Assembly: GCA_017883585.1 (NCBI GenBank)
Contig: JADGNG010000063.1
Span: 1 to 37,657, forward strand
Direction of reading: 5' to 3'
Length of the DNA: 37,657 bases
DNA from: Candidatus Bathyarchaeota archaeon
GTDB taxonomy: Archaea; Thermoproteota; Bathyarchaeia; TCS64
Every line of letters begins with the position of its first letter. Positions within the stretch are counted from its first letter, which is position 1. Positions 7,884-16,054 of this stretch are shown here, piece after piece. The translations under genes and the position numbers were made by a program. Under the pieces are notes generated by a model that did no database searches, was not told where the DNA came from, and saw only the letters and a program-made list of their open reading frames with translations.

Positions 7884-9419
7884 TCAGAAGCCGTAGATCT
7901 TACCGTACTTCTTGTCGAGGTAGTTGATGAAGGGCTTCACGGTGATGTTCTCGCCGGTGACCTCCTTGACGAGGTCTGCGGGGTCGTAGAGATTGCCTTT
8001 CTGGTGGACGTTCTCGACGAGCCACCCCTTCACTGGCTGGAAGTTGCCCTTCCTCAGCTCCTTCTTCCACGTGGGGACGTCTCTCCTGAGCTTCTTGAGG
8101 AACATTCCGCCGTAGATGTTGCCGAGGGCGTAGCTGGGGAAGTAGCCGAAGAGGCCGCTCGCCCAATGGGTGTCCTGCATAACACCCTCGCTGTCGTTCT
8201 CTATCTCGACACCGAGGTACTTGTCGTACTTCTCGTTCCACGCTTGGGGCAGCTCATCGACCTTGAGTTTACCGGCGAAGATGTCCCTCTCCATCTCGAA
8301 GCGTATGATTATATGGAGCCCGTAGGTGACCTCGTCGGCCTCGATCCTGATCTTGCTCGGCTCAACCGTGTTCACGGCGGCGACGAAGTCGCCGAGCTTG
8401 ACCCCCCTGAGTGGCTTCACGACGATCCTTTTGAGATGCGGTAGCATGTAGCTGAGGAACTCGGGGCTGTGGCCCACCATGTTCTCCACGAATCGGCTCT
8501 GGCTCTCGTGTATCCCGAAGCTGGCGGCGCTGCCTATGGGCTGGTACATCCAAGCCTGCGGCAGGTTCTGCTCGTAGATTGCATGCCCCCCCTCATGCAT
8601 CACGCTGTAGAGGCTCGAAGGCCACCTATCCTCATGGTAGTGGGTTGTTATGCGGACGTCGTCGTAGTAGCCATTCGTGAAGGGGTGCTCAGTCTCGTCG
8701 AGGCGCCCTCCCGCGTTGAGGCTCTTTGTATCGTAGCCGATGAAGTCCATGGCGGCCTCGCTGATCTTCTTCTGCACCTCAACTGGGACGGAGCGGCTCA
8801 GTATCGAGGTATCCGGTTTGAACCCCGACTTCTCGACGCTCTTCATAACGTCGATTAAGCCGAGGCGCATCGTTTCGAAGACTTTCGTGATCTTGTCTGC
8901 GGTCATCTTCGACTCGAAGGTATCGAGGAGTGCATCGTAGGGCGTCTTCGTCCCCTTGACCTCCATAAGTATGTCCGCTGCCTTCTGGCGTAGCTCGATC
9001 ATCTTCTTCAGGTCGGGCCGGAACATCTGGTAGTCTTTCGCAGCCTTCGCCTTCTTCCAGACACCGACGGCTATCGTCTGCTGCTTCGCCGTCTCGAAGA
9101 CCAGCTCCTCGGGGAGTTTCGTCGCCTCGTCGTACGCCTTGCGGGCGAGGTAGACGTTGCGCCTCTGGAACTGGTCCATGTCGACGTAGCCGGGGTCCTT
9201 CTCGATTGACTCGATGGTTTTGCCGACGCGTGGGTCAGTGAGCATCTTGTGGCCCATGAGTCCTAGTTGGGCTATCTGCTGGCTGCGCAGGTTCAGAGCC
9301 TTCGGCGGCATCTTAGTCTCCATGTCCCAGCCGACTAGCGCCATCGTCGAGTTGAGGATGGCGAGCTCCTTCGCCTCACCCAGGAGCTCGTCGTACGACT
9401 TCTGCAGGTTCGTATTCAT
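7884..9419 (-). CDS. M32 family metallocarboxypeptidase (Taq type)
   Basis: A zinc carboxypeptidase of family M32. Counting from the ATG at 9417-9419 (511 residues), the zinc motif HEGGH (HEXXH) is at about 275-279 and the HES element that follows in this family at 304-306. The N-terminus LGWDxET-like block (LVGWDMETKMPPKALNLRSQQ) is the usual family opening. M32 enzymes trim C-terminal residues from peptides, broadly but not at proline, in the cytoplasm. The frame extends 13 codons further to a TTG at 9458, but I prefer the ATG: the homologous start fits, and a TATA-like box lies about 26 bp upstream inside that extension. It follows trpS on the same strand but seems to have its own promoter. 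Confidence 0.9.
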   Translation of the reverse strand: MNTNLQKSYDELLGEAKELAILNSTMALVGWDMETKMPPKALNLRSQQIAQLGLMGHKMLTDPRVGKTIESIEKDPGYVDMDQFQRRNVYLARKAYDEATKLPEELVFETAKQQTIAVGVWKKAKAAKDYQMFRPDLKKMIELRQKAADILMEVKGTKTPYDALLDTFESKMTADKITKVFETMRLGLIDVMKSVEKSGFKPDTSILSRSVPVEVQKKISEAAMDFIGYDTKSLNAGGRLDETEHPFTNGYYDDVRITTHYHEDRWPSSLYSVMHEGGHAIYEQNLPQAWMYQPIGSAASFGIHESQSRFVENMVGHSPEFLSYMLPHLKRIVVKPLRGVKLGDFVAAVNTVEPSKIRIEADEVTYGLHIIIRFEMERDIFAGKLKVDELPQAWNEKYDKYLGVEIENDSEGVMQDTHWASGLFGYFPSYALGNIYGGMFLKKLRRDVPTWKKELRKGNFQPVKGWLVENVHQKGNLYDPADLVKEVTGENITVKPFINYLDKKYGKIYGF

Positions 9420-9440
9420 GGTGGAATGTTTCTTACTTGA

Positions 9441-9450
9441 GGCTTTATCC
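9441..9450 (-). promoter_or_regulatory. TATA box for the M32 carboxypeptidase gene
   Basis: The minus-strand sequence GGATAAAGCC is centred about 26 bp before the ATG at 9419. This argues for a leaderless mRNA and against the upstream TTG as start. Confidence 0.45.
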
Positions 9451-9456
9451 TTTTTC

Positions 9457-9463
9457 AAAAAAA
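9457..9463 (-). terminator. Oligo-T terminator after trpS
   Basis: Seven consecutive T residues on the minus strand begin 4 bp after the trpS stop codon, followed by a short A-rich block. This fits an archaeal oligo-T terminator separating trpS from the carboxypeptidase gene. Confidence 0.5.
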
Positions 9464-9467
9464 GGTG

Positions 9468-10598
9468 CTACTTTATGAGGTAATCTTCGAGGTGGTCCCT
9501 CGCCTTCTCCCTCTTCTCCTGGAAGTCGACGAGAAAGACCTTCACCATTTTGGCGAGGCGCGCCTTGCAGTCCCCGCAGACGAGCGATCCGGACCGGCAC
9601 TGGGCCTCGAGTTCGACGAGCTTCTTATCCTCCTCCTCGAAGAGGTAGTAGTAGTAGGCATAAATATTGCATACCTCCGGGCGTCCACCCAGCTCCTTCT
9701 GCAGTTTTATCGTCTCCCTGCCACCCGTGAATGCCACCATCACCTTCTTCGCCGCCTTATCCGGCTTGTCCGAGGTGAAGATCGCCGACTCGGGCTGGCT
9801 TGCGCTCATCTTACCCCCCTGCGTGAGCGGCGGCAGGAACTTGTTGTGTATCTGCGCCGGCTTCGTGTACCCCATCTTCTCCGCGATGTCGCGGGTCATA
9901 CGCCAGTAAGGGTCCTGGTCGATTGCAGCGGGTATAAGGCACGCCACGTTCCTACCCTCGCGGTAGCTCTGCAGGAAGCACGTCATAGCCTGAAGTGCTG
10001 GGTACCACGTAAGGCCGATGTTGTCCGAGTCGGTGAAGCCGAAGACCGCCTTCACCGTGCTCATCGTTATCCTCTTCGACACCTGCAACCCCAACTTGTA
10101 GATGTGCCCTATGTGGTCGGTGTCGCTGAAGATGTGCGTCAGCTCCGGCTGCACACCGCACGCGATCACATCCAACGCGTTATCGTACGAGTACGCGATC
10201 GTCTCGTCGAGGGTCAGGTCCTCCCTGTGGAGGAACTTCTCGTCGTCAGTCATCTGGAAATAGAGTTTGGCGTTGTACGCCTTCTGCAGGTAGGCGCAGA
10301 AAAACCACGGCAGCAGGTGGCCAAGGTGGACGCCGCCCGAGGGGCCTCGGCCCGTGTAGAGGCCGACCTGGCGCCCTGCGTCGTGCTCGTTCAGCCACCA
10401 ATCCAGGTCCCTGTGGCTGAAGTATACGTCTCGGCGGAGCTGCATGTGCATGAAACCCGCCTGTTTGGCGATCCGCTCCTTTAGCTCCTCCGTGAGTGGC
10501 TGGGTGCCGAAGCGCTCTATGAGCTTGTTGTAGTCTATGTCACCCTTGACCTCCCACGGGGTCACGACCATGTTGCCGTTCTTGTTGTCTGCGCTCAA
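9468..10598 (-). CDS. trpS: Tryptophanyl-tRNA synthetase
   Basis: A 376-residue class I aminoacyl-tRNA synthetase that charges tRNA-Trp. The signature elements are PSGGVHLGH (the HIGH motif as HLGH, residues 91-94) and KMSAS (263-267). The LTWYPALQAMTCFL and AAIDQDPYWRMTRD blocks are those of the archaeal/eukaryotic TrpRS branch. The opening PWEVKGDIDYNKLIERFGTQPL is also typical of that branch. The start used here is TTG at 10598; an ATG nine codons further in is an alternative. It is oriented with the M32 gene downstream. Confidence 0.95.
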   Translation of the reverse strand: MSADNKNGNMVVTPWEVKGDIDYNKLIERFGTQPLTEELKERIAKQAGFMHMQLRRDVYFSHRDLDWWLNEHDAGRQVGLYTGRGPSGGVHLGHLLPWFFCAYLQKAYNAKLYFQMTDDEKFLHREDLTLDETIAYSYDNALDVIACGVQPELTHIFSDTDHIGHIYKLGLQVSKRITMSTVKAVFGFTDSDNIGLTWYPALQAMTCFLQSYREGRNVACLIPAAIDQDPYWRMTRDIAEKMGYTKPAQIHNKFLPPLTQGGKMSASQPESAIFTSDKPDKAAKKVMVAFTGGRETIKLQKELGGRPEVCNIYAYYYYLFEEEDKKLVELEAQCRSGSLVCGDCKARLAKMVKVFLVDFQEKREKARDHLEDYLIK

Positions 10599-10783
10599 TT
10601 TCTTTGCCTCCCGCCGGGCGCGGCGTATGGGCTATCCCTGAAGCTCGCCCGGTTTAGAAGCTTTCTGGGGGCTAGGGTGCGCTGTGCCTTAGCTAGGCTG
10701 AAACCCAGTCCGGCTGATACACGACCATTCCAAGTCCCAGCCCACTAATGGCTCAGATTGGATAAAAAGGTTGTTGACTCGGG

Positions 10784-11248
10784 TCATGCCTTCATGATGT
10801 CAAGGAGCGTCTGCTCCAGGGTCTTCCCCGGGGGCGGGTTCTCGACGACCTCCCCGACCTTCTCCCCCGCCTTGTCGATTACTACGATGAGAGGTATCTT
10901 GACCACGCCGAACTCCTCCACCTCCGGCGCGCACGGCGGGATCGCCCACCTCCTCGTGTTGCTCTTCGCGTCCCTCATCATGTGGCCGAAGACTCGTACC
11001 TCTAGACCGCTCGCTTCGGCGATTTGGTTGAGGACGGGGACGTTCCTCATGCAGTCGGGGCACCACTCCGCACTGAAGGCGACGACCGTGTAGTCCTTCG
11101 CCTTCTTCTTCAACTCCTTTATGACCGCGGTGTCTAATTTGTATTCAGCGCGTCTCTTGTCGAAGGCTTCCTTCGCCTTACTAGGGGTGGAGACATAGTC
11201 TCGTACCGCTTCCGACCCCATCCTAATCTTAGCAAGATCGTATTTCAA
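10784..11248 (-). CDS. Thioredoxin-fold protein with CPDC active site
   Basis: A 154-residue protein. An N-terminal helical extension of about 50 residues precedes a thioredoxin fold: strand TVVAFSAEW, active site C63-P-D-C66, and a strand with the expected cis-proline (VKIPLIVVID) followed by the C-terminal helix. The CPDC dithiol should act as a disulfide reductase or oxidase. No signal peptide is visible, so it is probably cytoplasmic. The segment MMRDAKSNTRRWAIPPCAPEVEEFG is an insert with an extra cysteine. TTG start. A TATA-like GTTTTTAACC lies about 35 bp upstream. The nearest co-oriented gene, trpS, is 185 bp downstream, so the gene is probably monocistronic. The 185-bp gap holds a TATA-like box (10757-10764) but no gene I can name. 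Confidence 0.8.
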   Translation of the reverse strand: MKYDLAKIRMGSEAVRDYVSTPSKAKEAFDKRRAEYKLDTAVIKELKKKAKDYTVVAFSAEWCPDCMRNVPVLNQIAEASGLEVRVFGHMMRDAKSNTRRWAIPPCAPEVEEFGVVKIPLIVVIDKAGEKVGEVVENPPPGKTLEQTLLDIMKA

Positions 11249-11353
11249 TGTGAATCAGCCACAAATCCACGCCGGTGGTTAAAAACCTCTGTTACTAAGA
11301 AGGCAGGAGTGCTTGTTTTACTGTCCTTCTCCTGACGGTACCCTACCAAAAAT

Positions 11354-11372
11354 ATCTATAGAACATATAGAT
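11354..11372 (+). promoter_or_regulatory. Inverted repeat overlapping the promoter of the AbrB-PhoU gene
   Basis: ATCTATA (11354-11360), a 5-bp spacer and TATAGAT (11366-11372) form a perfect 7-bp inverted repeat in an AT-rich patch 70-88 bp before the start codon. It overlaps the likely TATA element, so a bound protein would block transcription. Autoregulation by the AbrB domain of the downstream gene is an inference. Confidence 0.4.
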
Positions 11373-11441
11373 TCTAATAGGATCAACGTAAAGAGCAACC
11401 TCCATATAGTCTTACAATAGGGAAAGAGGGAGGATCTCGAA

Positions 11442-12494
11442 GTGTCGAAGGAGAAGTCAAGCGAGGAACTGAGGAAGATCCAGGTCACAGGGGGGTCCAC
11501 CTACATCATCTCCCTCCCGAAGAACTGGATCGACCAAATGGGCCTCAAACGCAGCAGTGTCGTAAGCATAATGCAGCGCGATGACATGTCCCTCAGCATA
11601 AAGCCGAAGGGACTCGAATCACCCGACAGGGTCAAGAAGGTCATAATCACAATCAACCCGGGGGACAAGCCGGAGAGCGTCGTCCGCCGCCTCGTCTCAT
11701 CCTACCTAGTCGGCTACAACATAATACAGATCCGCTCCACAGAGAAGAGGATAGACCTCGAGACACGCTTCGAGATCAAGGACTTCGTCCGCAAGAAGCT
11801 CGTAGGCACAGAGATACTAAGCGATCTCCCAAACGAGCTCACCCTACAGATACTCCTCAGCTACGCGGAGCTATCCGTAAAGGATGCGCTCCGTCGCATG
11901 GCTATAATCGCCGCCTCGATGCATAGGGACGCCGTCCAGACACTAAGCACCGACAACCCACGCATAGCGAAGGAGGTAGTAAACATGGACGACGAGGTCG
12001 ACCGCTTCAGCTTCTACGTGATAAGACTGCTGAACGTCGCCATAATGGACGCACACGTTCTGAAGGAGAGCGGCATAGCTACACCGAGGCAATGCTTGAG
12101 CTACCGCTTAATCACGAAGTCGGTTGAGCGCATGGCGGACCACGCAACCAACATCGCGGAGAATCGCCTCGCCTTACACCTCGTCCCGATAAACGACGAC
12201 ATACTAAAGGAGCTGAACCGGATTAGCCAGTCGGCCCTCAAGGTCTTCGAGGACGCAATGGAGGCCCTCTTCGACGAGGAGTACGCCGAGGCAGACGGGG
12301 TCATGGAGGCCGCGGAGGAGACCAGAGGCATGGAGGACGAGGTGATACACAAGATCGTGAAACTCGCCCCCGTCGAGGACGTCCCACAGCTGAGACTCAT
12401 AGTGGAGAGCATCGTGAGGACTGCAGAGTACGGCGCCGACATAGCTGAGACGGTGCTTAACATGGCAGTCAGCGACGCCGTCACCGAGGCGTAG
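11442..12494 (+). CDS. AbrB-domain PhoU-like regulator
   Basis: A 350-residue protein with two parts. Residues about 10-55 are a SpoVT-AbrB DNA-binding domain (RKIQVTGGSTYIISLPKNWIDQMGLKRSSVVSI). Residues about 90-345 form two PhoU-type three-helix bundles with metal-binding acidic clusters (NMDDEVDRFSFYVIRL; ETRGMEDEVIHKIVKL). This fusion is common in archaea and is thought to control phosphate uptake, binding DNA through AbrB and sensing through PhoU. No Pst transporter genes are in this window. The start is GTG, chosen because the Shine-Dalgarno sequence GGGAGGAT lies 7 bp upstream. An inverted repeat sits in the promoter. The gene is followed closely by tRNA-Pro. Confidence 0.9.
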   Translation: MSKEKSSEELRKIQVTGGSTYIISLPKNWIDQMGLKRSSVVSIMQRDDMSLSIKPKGLESPDRVKKVIITINPGDKPESVVRRLVSSYLVGYNIIQIRSTEKRIDLETRFEIKDFVRKKLVGTEILSDLPNELTLQILLSYAELSVKDALRRMAIIAASMHRDAVQTLSTDNPRIAKEVVNMDDEVDRFSFYVIRLLNVAIMDAHVLKESGIATPRQCLSYRLITKSVERMADHATNIAENRLALHLVPINDDILKELNRISQSALKVFEDAMEALFDEEYAEADGVMEAAEETRGMEDEVIHKIVKLAPVEDVPQLRLIVESIVRTAEYGADIAETVLNMAVSDAVTEA

Positions 12495-12508
12495 GACCCC
12501 CCGCATCG

Positions 12509-12516
12509 TTTTTAAG
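12509..12516 (+). promoter_or_regulatory. TATA box for tRNA-Pro
   Basis: TTTTTAAG is centred about 30 bp before the mature 5' end of the tRNA, the expected archaeal box A position. Confidence 0.55.
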
Positions 12517-12541
12517 CACAGCCGCCACCGGCGTATTACGC

Positions 12542-12619
12542 GGGATCGTGGTCTAGCTTGGCTAGGATACGTGGTTCGGGACCACGTGATCCCCGGTTCA
12601 AATCCGGGCGGTCCCACCA
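12542..12619 (+). tRNA. tRNA-Pro (anticodon CGG), CCA encoded
   Basis: The acceptor strands GGGATCG and CGGTCCC pair (one G-U), followed by discriminator A and an encoded CCA. The anticodon arm is CGTGG-TTCGGGA-CCACG with anticodon CGG, reading CCG proline codons. The T-arm CCCGG-TTCAAAT-CCGGG is perfect. No intron is visible. Confidence 0.95.
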
Positions 12620-12642
12620 CCCCTCATAGGGTCATTAGAGCC

Positions 12643-13002
12643 TCAATTATAATGAGCCATAGACTTAAACACTTGGCTGTCTGGGCCAATGATGAAGACC
12701 TCCGCTGCTTTCTTGTTTCGGGTCACGTTATGGTAATATATGACGATGCTGTCGGCGCCAATCAATACTTCAATCAACTCGAATCTTAGATTGGGGGACT
12801 GGATTAGCGACTTTTCCCAATATTTGCAAACGTCATTCTTACCCTTCAATTTCCCCGTGGGCTCGTTCATTACTTGGACGATTCTGGGGCTGGCCATTTC
12901 AAAGTCGTCGGAATAGTGGGAGAGAATCCGATTTAGGTCATGATTGTTCCAGGCATCGATCCACTCCTTGGCGAATTCCATGGCTCTTTCTTTCGTAAGC
13001 AT
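12643..13002 (-). CDS. SnoaL/NTF2-like domain protein
   Basis: A 119-residue protein with the NTF2-like cone fold pattern. An N-terminal helix pair (AMEFAKEWIDAWNNHDLNRILSHYSDDFE) is followed by PRIVQ, GKNDVCKYWEKSLIQSPNLRFELIEVLIG and two C-terminal strands (SIVIYYHNVTRNKKAAEVFII). SnoaL-like proteins are small enzymes or ligand binders that act on diverse small molecules; the catalytic role here cannot be assigned. Start ATG at 13000-13002. The gene is divergent from the M28 peptidase gene, with 122 bp between the starts. Confidence 0.65.
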   Translation of the reverse strand: MLTKERAMEFAKEWIDAWNNHDLNRILSHYSDDFEMASPRIVQVMNEPTGKLKGKNDVCKYWEKSLIQSPNLRFELIEVLIGADSIVIYYHNVTRNKKAAEVFIIGPDSQVFKSMAHYN

Positions 13003-13095
13003 TCGGACTTCTCAGGAGCATCTGGGGCTCAGCGAAAATCAAATTATCGCCTGCCTCACGAGGCACTATTCCTCGCCCTCGATAATGTTATACAC

Positions 13096-13103
13096 GCTTT
13101 TAG
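13096..13103 (+). promoter_or_regulatory. TATA box for the M28 peptidase gene
   Basis: CGCTTTTA is centred about 25 bp before the ATG at 13125, consistent with a leaderless transcript for the peptidase/radical SAM operon. Confidence 0.45.
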
Positions 13104-13124
13104 CAGCCCAGATATCCGATAACC

Positions 13125-14918
13125 ATGATTCTCCTACTCGAAGAGGACAAGAAGATACTAAGGAAGATGGAGGCGGAGGTCTCCAAGGAGACACTGGGGG
13201 CCAACTTCGACGAGCTCATGCAGTACCCACCGCTCCACTCGGGGAGCCCCGAGGAGGAGAAGGCGATACAGTTCCTGCGCAGGAAGCTTGAGGAGTACGG
13301 GCTGGAACCCAAGGTGCTCCGATACGAGGCATACGTAACTGACCCAAAGACCGCAAAGCTTACGGTGACGGCGCCGCAAATCATGGAGGTACAGACGACC
13401 CCATACAGGCAAGCGGGTTCGACGTCCCCCGACGGCTTCGAGGCCGACGTCATTTACGTGCCCCCGGACATGATCGGGTTCCAGGAGTGCCGGGGGAAGA
13501 TTATGCTCTGCGAGCAGAAGACGAGTGTGGACTGGATGGGTCTGCAGGGGAAGCTGCTCCTCACCCTGCAGGAGATGGGCGTCGCAGGGCTGATAGTCAT
13601 CGAACAGGACGACTATATGCCGAGTGTCTGCCACCAGAGGGCCGACTTCTCGGTATCGGGCAACCCTACGCCTGACAACTTCCGCCTAATACCCACGATC
13701 CCCGCGATACTACACGTCTCGAACAGGGACGGCGCTAAACTGCGCAAGATGGCTCAGGGTGGAGGCATGAGGGCACACGTCGTCAGCTTCGCCGAGACGC
13801 AGTGGAAGAAGCTGCCCCTCCTCGTCACCGAGATCAAGGGCGGGAAGGAGCCGGACAGATTCGTGCTAGTCAACGGTCACGTCGACACGCCACCGTACTG
13901 TATGGGCGCAACCGATAACATAAGCGGGGACACAGCCATCCTGGAAGTCGCGAGGATACTCAACAAGCACAAGGATAAGCTCCGCAGGAGCGTAAGGATC
14001 GCTTACTGGACCGGGCACGAGATCGGTAAGTACGCGGGTTCGACGTACTACAACGACGCCTTTTGGCACGACCTCCGCTACAAATGCGTGGCGAGCTACA
14101 ACATAGACTCCCCCGGATGCCAAGGCGCGACGACGGTACGCGAGGCTCCCTACAGTGAAGTCCTCGAGGCCGTGCTGGAGAGCATCAAGGACGCCACCGG
14201 GATAACCGTGGAGCACTACAGGTGGCCCACAAGGGCAGGGGACGGCAGCTTCTGGGGCACCGGGCTACCCCACTTCGGCGTGACCACGAGTCGCCCAAAG
14301 GAGACCTATGACCCGCACGTCAATTACTCGGGTGGCGGTTGGTGGTGGCACACCCCTTTCGAGACATACGACAAGATGGACCTCGACATTCTCGTTACAG
14401 ACGTCAAAATAGAGCTCAACCTCATCTGGCGTCTTGCCAACTGCCCGGTCATCCCCTTCAACTACACCACATACACGAAGAGGATGGTCGAGATACTCGA
14501 GGATATGCAGAAGAAATCGGATAAGATAGTATACTTCTACAACCTCCACCACCTTATCGCCGAGGCAAAGGAGCTCGTCGAGCTCTCTGGGAGGCTCGAG
14601 GAAGCGGCGAAGAAGGTGGCGAAGGGCGGCAGCCAGGCGAAGGTAGAGGAGCTGAACAGTTGCCTTATGTGGGTGGGGCGTCACGTCAACCCCGTCAGCC
14701 ACAGCGACGCCGACATAGCCAACCAGGTGAGCATGGAGACATTCGGCGCACAGCCGTTCCCGAGGATAAGCCAGATCACCGACCTCGCCTCGATGACCCT
14801 ACACCAGTCCCCAGAATTCAAGTTCCTCTACACGAAGCTCGTAAGGGAGAGGAACCTCGTCGAGGACGGCTTCTACCAAGCGAACGAGCTGATCAAAGCA
14901 ACGCTTGGGAAACTTTAG
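13125..14918 (+). CDS. M28 family aminopeptidase with PA domain
   Basis: A 597-residue dinuclear zinc peptidase. A PA (protease-associated) domain spans roughly residues 85-225, inserted before the catalytic core. Expected metal ligands are visible: H252 in VNGHVDTPP, D264 in GATDNISGD, E299 in WTGHEIGKYAGS, D328 in NIDSPG and H409 in WWWHTPFE. The usual EE pair appears as H-E at 298-299, so the proposed catalytic acid is replaced by histidine. No signal peptide is present, so it is predicted cytoplasmic, whereas many PA-M28 enzymes are secreted. A C-terminal helical extension of about 150 residues follows. The radical SAM gene starts 3 bp after the stop, so the two are cotranscribed. Confidence 0.88.
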   Translation: MILLLEEDKKILRKMEAEVSKETLGANFDELMQYPPLHSGSPEEEKAIQFLRRKLEEYGLEPKVLRYEAYVTDPKTAKLTVTAPQIMEVQTTPYRQAGSTSPDGFEADVIYVPPDMIGFQECRGKIMLCEQKTSVDWMGLQGKLLLTLQEMGVAGLIVIEQDDYMPSVCHQRADFSVSGNPTPDNFRLIPTIPAILHVSNRDGAKLRKMAQGGGMRAHVVSFAETQWKKLPLLVTEIKGGKEPDRFVLVNGHVDTPPYCMGATDNISGDTAILEVARILNKHKDKLRRSVRIAYWTGHEIGKYAGSTYYNDAFWHDLRYKCVASYNIDSPGCQGATTVREAPYSEVLEAVLESIKDATGITVEHYRWPTRAGDGSFWGTGLPHFGVTTSRPKETYDPHVNYSGGGWWWHTPFETYDKMDLDILVTDVKIELNLIWRLANCPVIPFNYTTYTKRMVEILEDMQKKSDKIVYFYNLHHLIAEAKELVELSGRLEEAAKKVAKGGSQAKVEELNSCLMWVGRHVNPVSHSDADIANQVSMETFGAQPFPRISQITDLASMTLHQSPEFKFLYTKLVRERNLVEDGFYQANELIKATLGKL

Positions 14919-14921
14919 CCG

Positions 14922-15845
14922 GTGTCGTACGTGGCCACTTCCCCGTTCCGAGTAGGACTCATGGTCACCGAGCAATGCGACGCTAAGTGCGCCCACTGCT
15001 GGTTCGGGTGCGCACCTGGCAGAGGAGTAACCATGTCCCGGTACGACGCGGAGGACTACATAGACAAGGCTGCGCAGACCGGCTCGGTCGAGTGGGTAAG
15101 CCTCACGGGGGGCGAGCCGATGCTTCACCCGAGCCTCGTCGAGGACCTCGTCGCCTACGCCTCGGGGAGGGGGTTGAGGACGGAGCTCGTCACTAATTGC
15201 TCGTGGGCGACTACACAGGAGAGTGCCACAGGGACGTTGAAGCGGCTCCGGGACGCCGGCTTAGACGTGCTGAACATGAGCGCCGACGACTTCCACCAGC
15301 CCGCTATACCCTTCGAGAGGGTTAGCAACTGCTACGTGGGAGCGAAGCGGCTGGGGCTCAAGATGGTCATCATGACTGCGCTTAAGAGATCGAGCCACCT
15401 CGATTTGGCTGAGGTCTCGCGGCTGCTCGGGGAGGAGGTGGCGAGACCTGGCCCAGACCCGCCTCAGGGCTCGGTGATCGGACTGGATTCGGGCTTTGTC
15501 CCAGTTGGCAGGGGGGCTGTCATCCCGAAAACTGAGTGGCACCTCGATGGATCACCCCTCACGAGTGGCTGTGAGGTCGTTCTAAGGGACATCGGGGTAA
15601 GACCGAATGGCGAGGTTATGCCCTGCTGCTCGGCGTCCGCCACGCTCCCGGGCTTTAATATAGGTAACCTCTCCGAGTGGGACCTCGGCGAACTGCTTGA
15701 GGAGGCGTGGAAGAGTGATATCTTCAAGGTTTTGAGTGAGAAGGGCCCGATGGGCCTCACGGAGGCGCAGCCCAATGGAATCTACGTGAACAAGTGCCAC
15801 CTGTGTAGCGAGGTATTGAAGACTATCCTCGCCTCCCAGCAGTAG
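14922..15845 (+). CDS. Radical SAM enzyme with SPASM-like C-terminus
   Basis: A 307-residue radical SAM protein. The cluster motif is C19-DAK-C23-AH-C26, followed by the GGEP motif at 63-66. The C-terminal part carries C217, then the SPASM-type block RPNGEVMPCCS (C235, C236) and a closing C292-HL-C295, which could hold auxiliary iron-sulfur clusters. Enzymes of this layout often modify ribosomally made peptides or enzyme subunits. No precursor peptide is evident nearby, so the substrate is unknown. GTG start, 3 bp after the M28 peptidase stop, probably translationally coupled. The pairing of a peptide-modifying enzyme and a peptidase may be functional. Confidence 0.8.
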   Translation: MSYVATSPFRVGLMVTEQCDAKCAHCWFGCAPGRGVTMSRYDAEDYIDKAAQTGSVEWVSLTGGEPMLHPSLVEDLVAYASGRGLRTELVTNCSWATTQESATGTLKRLRDAGLDVLNMSADDFHQPAIPFERVSNCYVGAKRLGLKMVIMTALKRSSHLDLAEVSRLLGEEVARPGPDPPQGSVIGLDSGFVPVGRGAVIPKTEWHLDGSPLTSGCEVVLRDIGVRPNGEVMPCCSASATLPGFNIGNLSEWDLGELLEEAWKSDIFKVLSEKGPMGLTEAQPNGIYVNKCHLCSEVLKTILASQQ

Positions 15846-15846
15846 A

Positions 15847-15987
15847 TCAGTTATTCTCGAGCTTCCTCAACCCATTGACGGCCTCGTAGATATGGGCTGA
15901 GGCGCACAGCTCCTCGATATCCCACACTTCCCTAACCGATGGCTCAATATCATAGGTACTAATGATTCGGTAGGTGGTTTCTGGGTC
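15847..15987 (-). other. Short coding-like frame without ATG, possible gene remnant
   Basis: A 46-codon frame whose stop lies 1 bp from the radical SAM stop codon. The translation is protein-like (for example VREVWDIEELCASAHIYEAV), but no ATG is in frame; the only usual start would be GTG at 15925-15927, giving about 26 residues. A TATA-like CTTTTAAG lies just upstream on the minus strand. It could be a tiny gene with an unusual start or the tail of a lost gene. I do not recognise it. Confidence 0.25.
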
Positions 15988-16054
15988 TTAAAAGCACAAG
16001 TGACTTTTTACCCTGTTTCTTATTTCGGAAGCCTGGTATGTATACCCCACCAAA

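Noticed and set aside
7875-8444. Plus-strand frame opposite the M32 carboxypeptidase gene
   Set aside because: Composition is that of an antisense shadow; the minus strand carries intact zinc-peptidase motifs.
9468-10484. Long plus-strand frame opposite trpS (339 codons)
   Set aside because: Its translation is repetitive in L, R, V and H, as expected for a shadow of trpS, whose motifs are unambiguous.
10610-10770. Possible small RNA in the spacer between the thioredoxin-like gene and trpS, with a TATA-like box at 10757-10764
   Set aside because: No clear C/D or H/ACA boxes or cloverleaf could be seen; the TATA-like box may belong to trpS regulation.
12204-12620. Minus-strand frame across the end of the PhoU gene and tRNA-Pro, beginning with a typical misannotated tRNA translation
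   Set aside because: The opening residues are the reverse translation of the tRNA T-arm region; the tRNA and PhoU gene explain the DNA.
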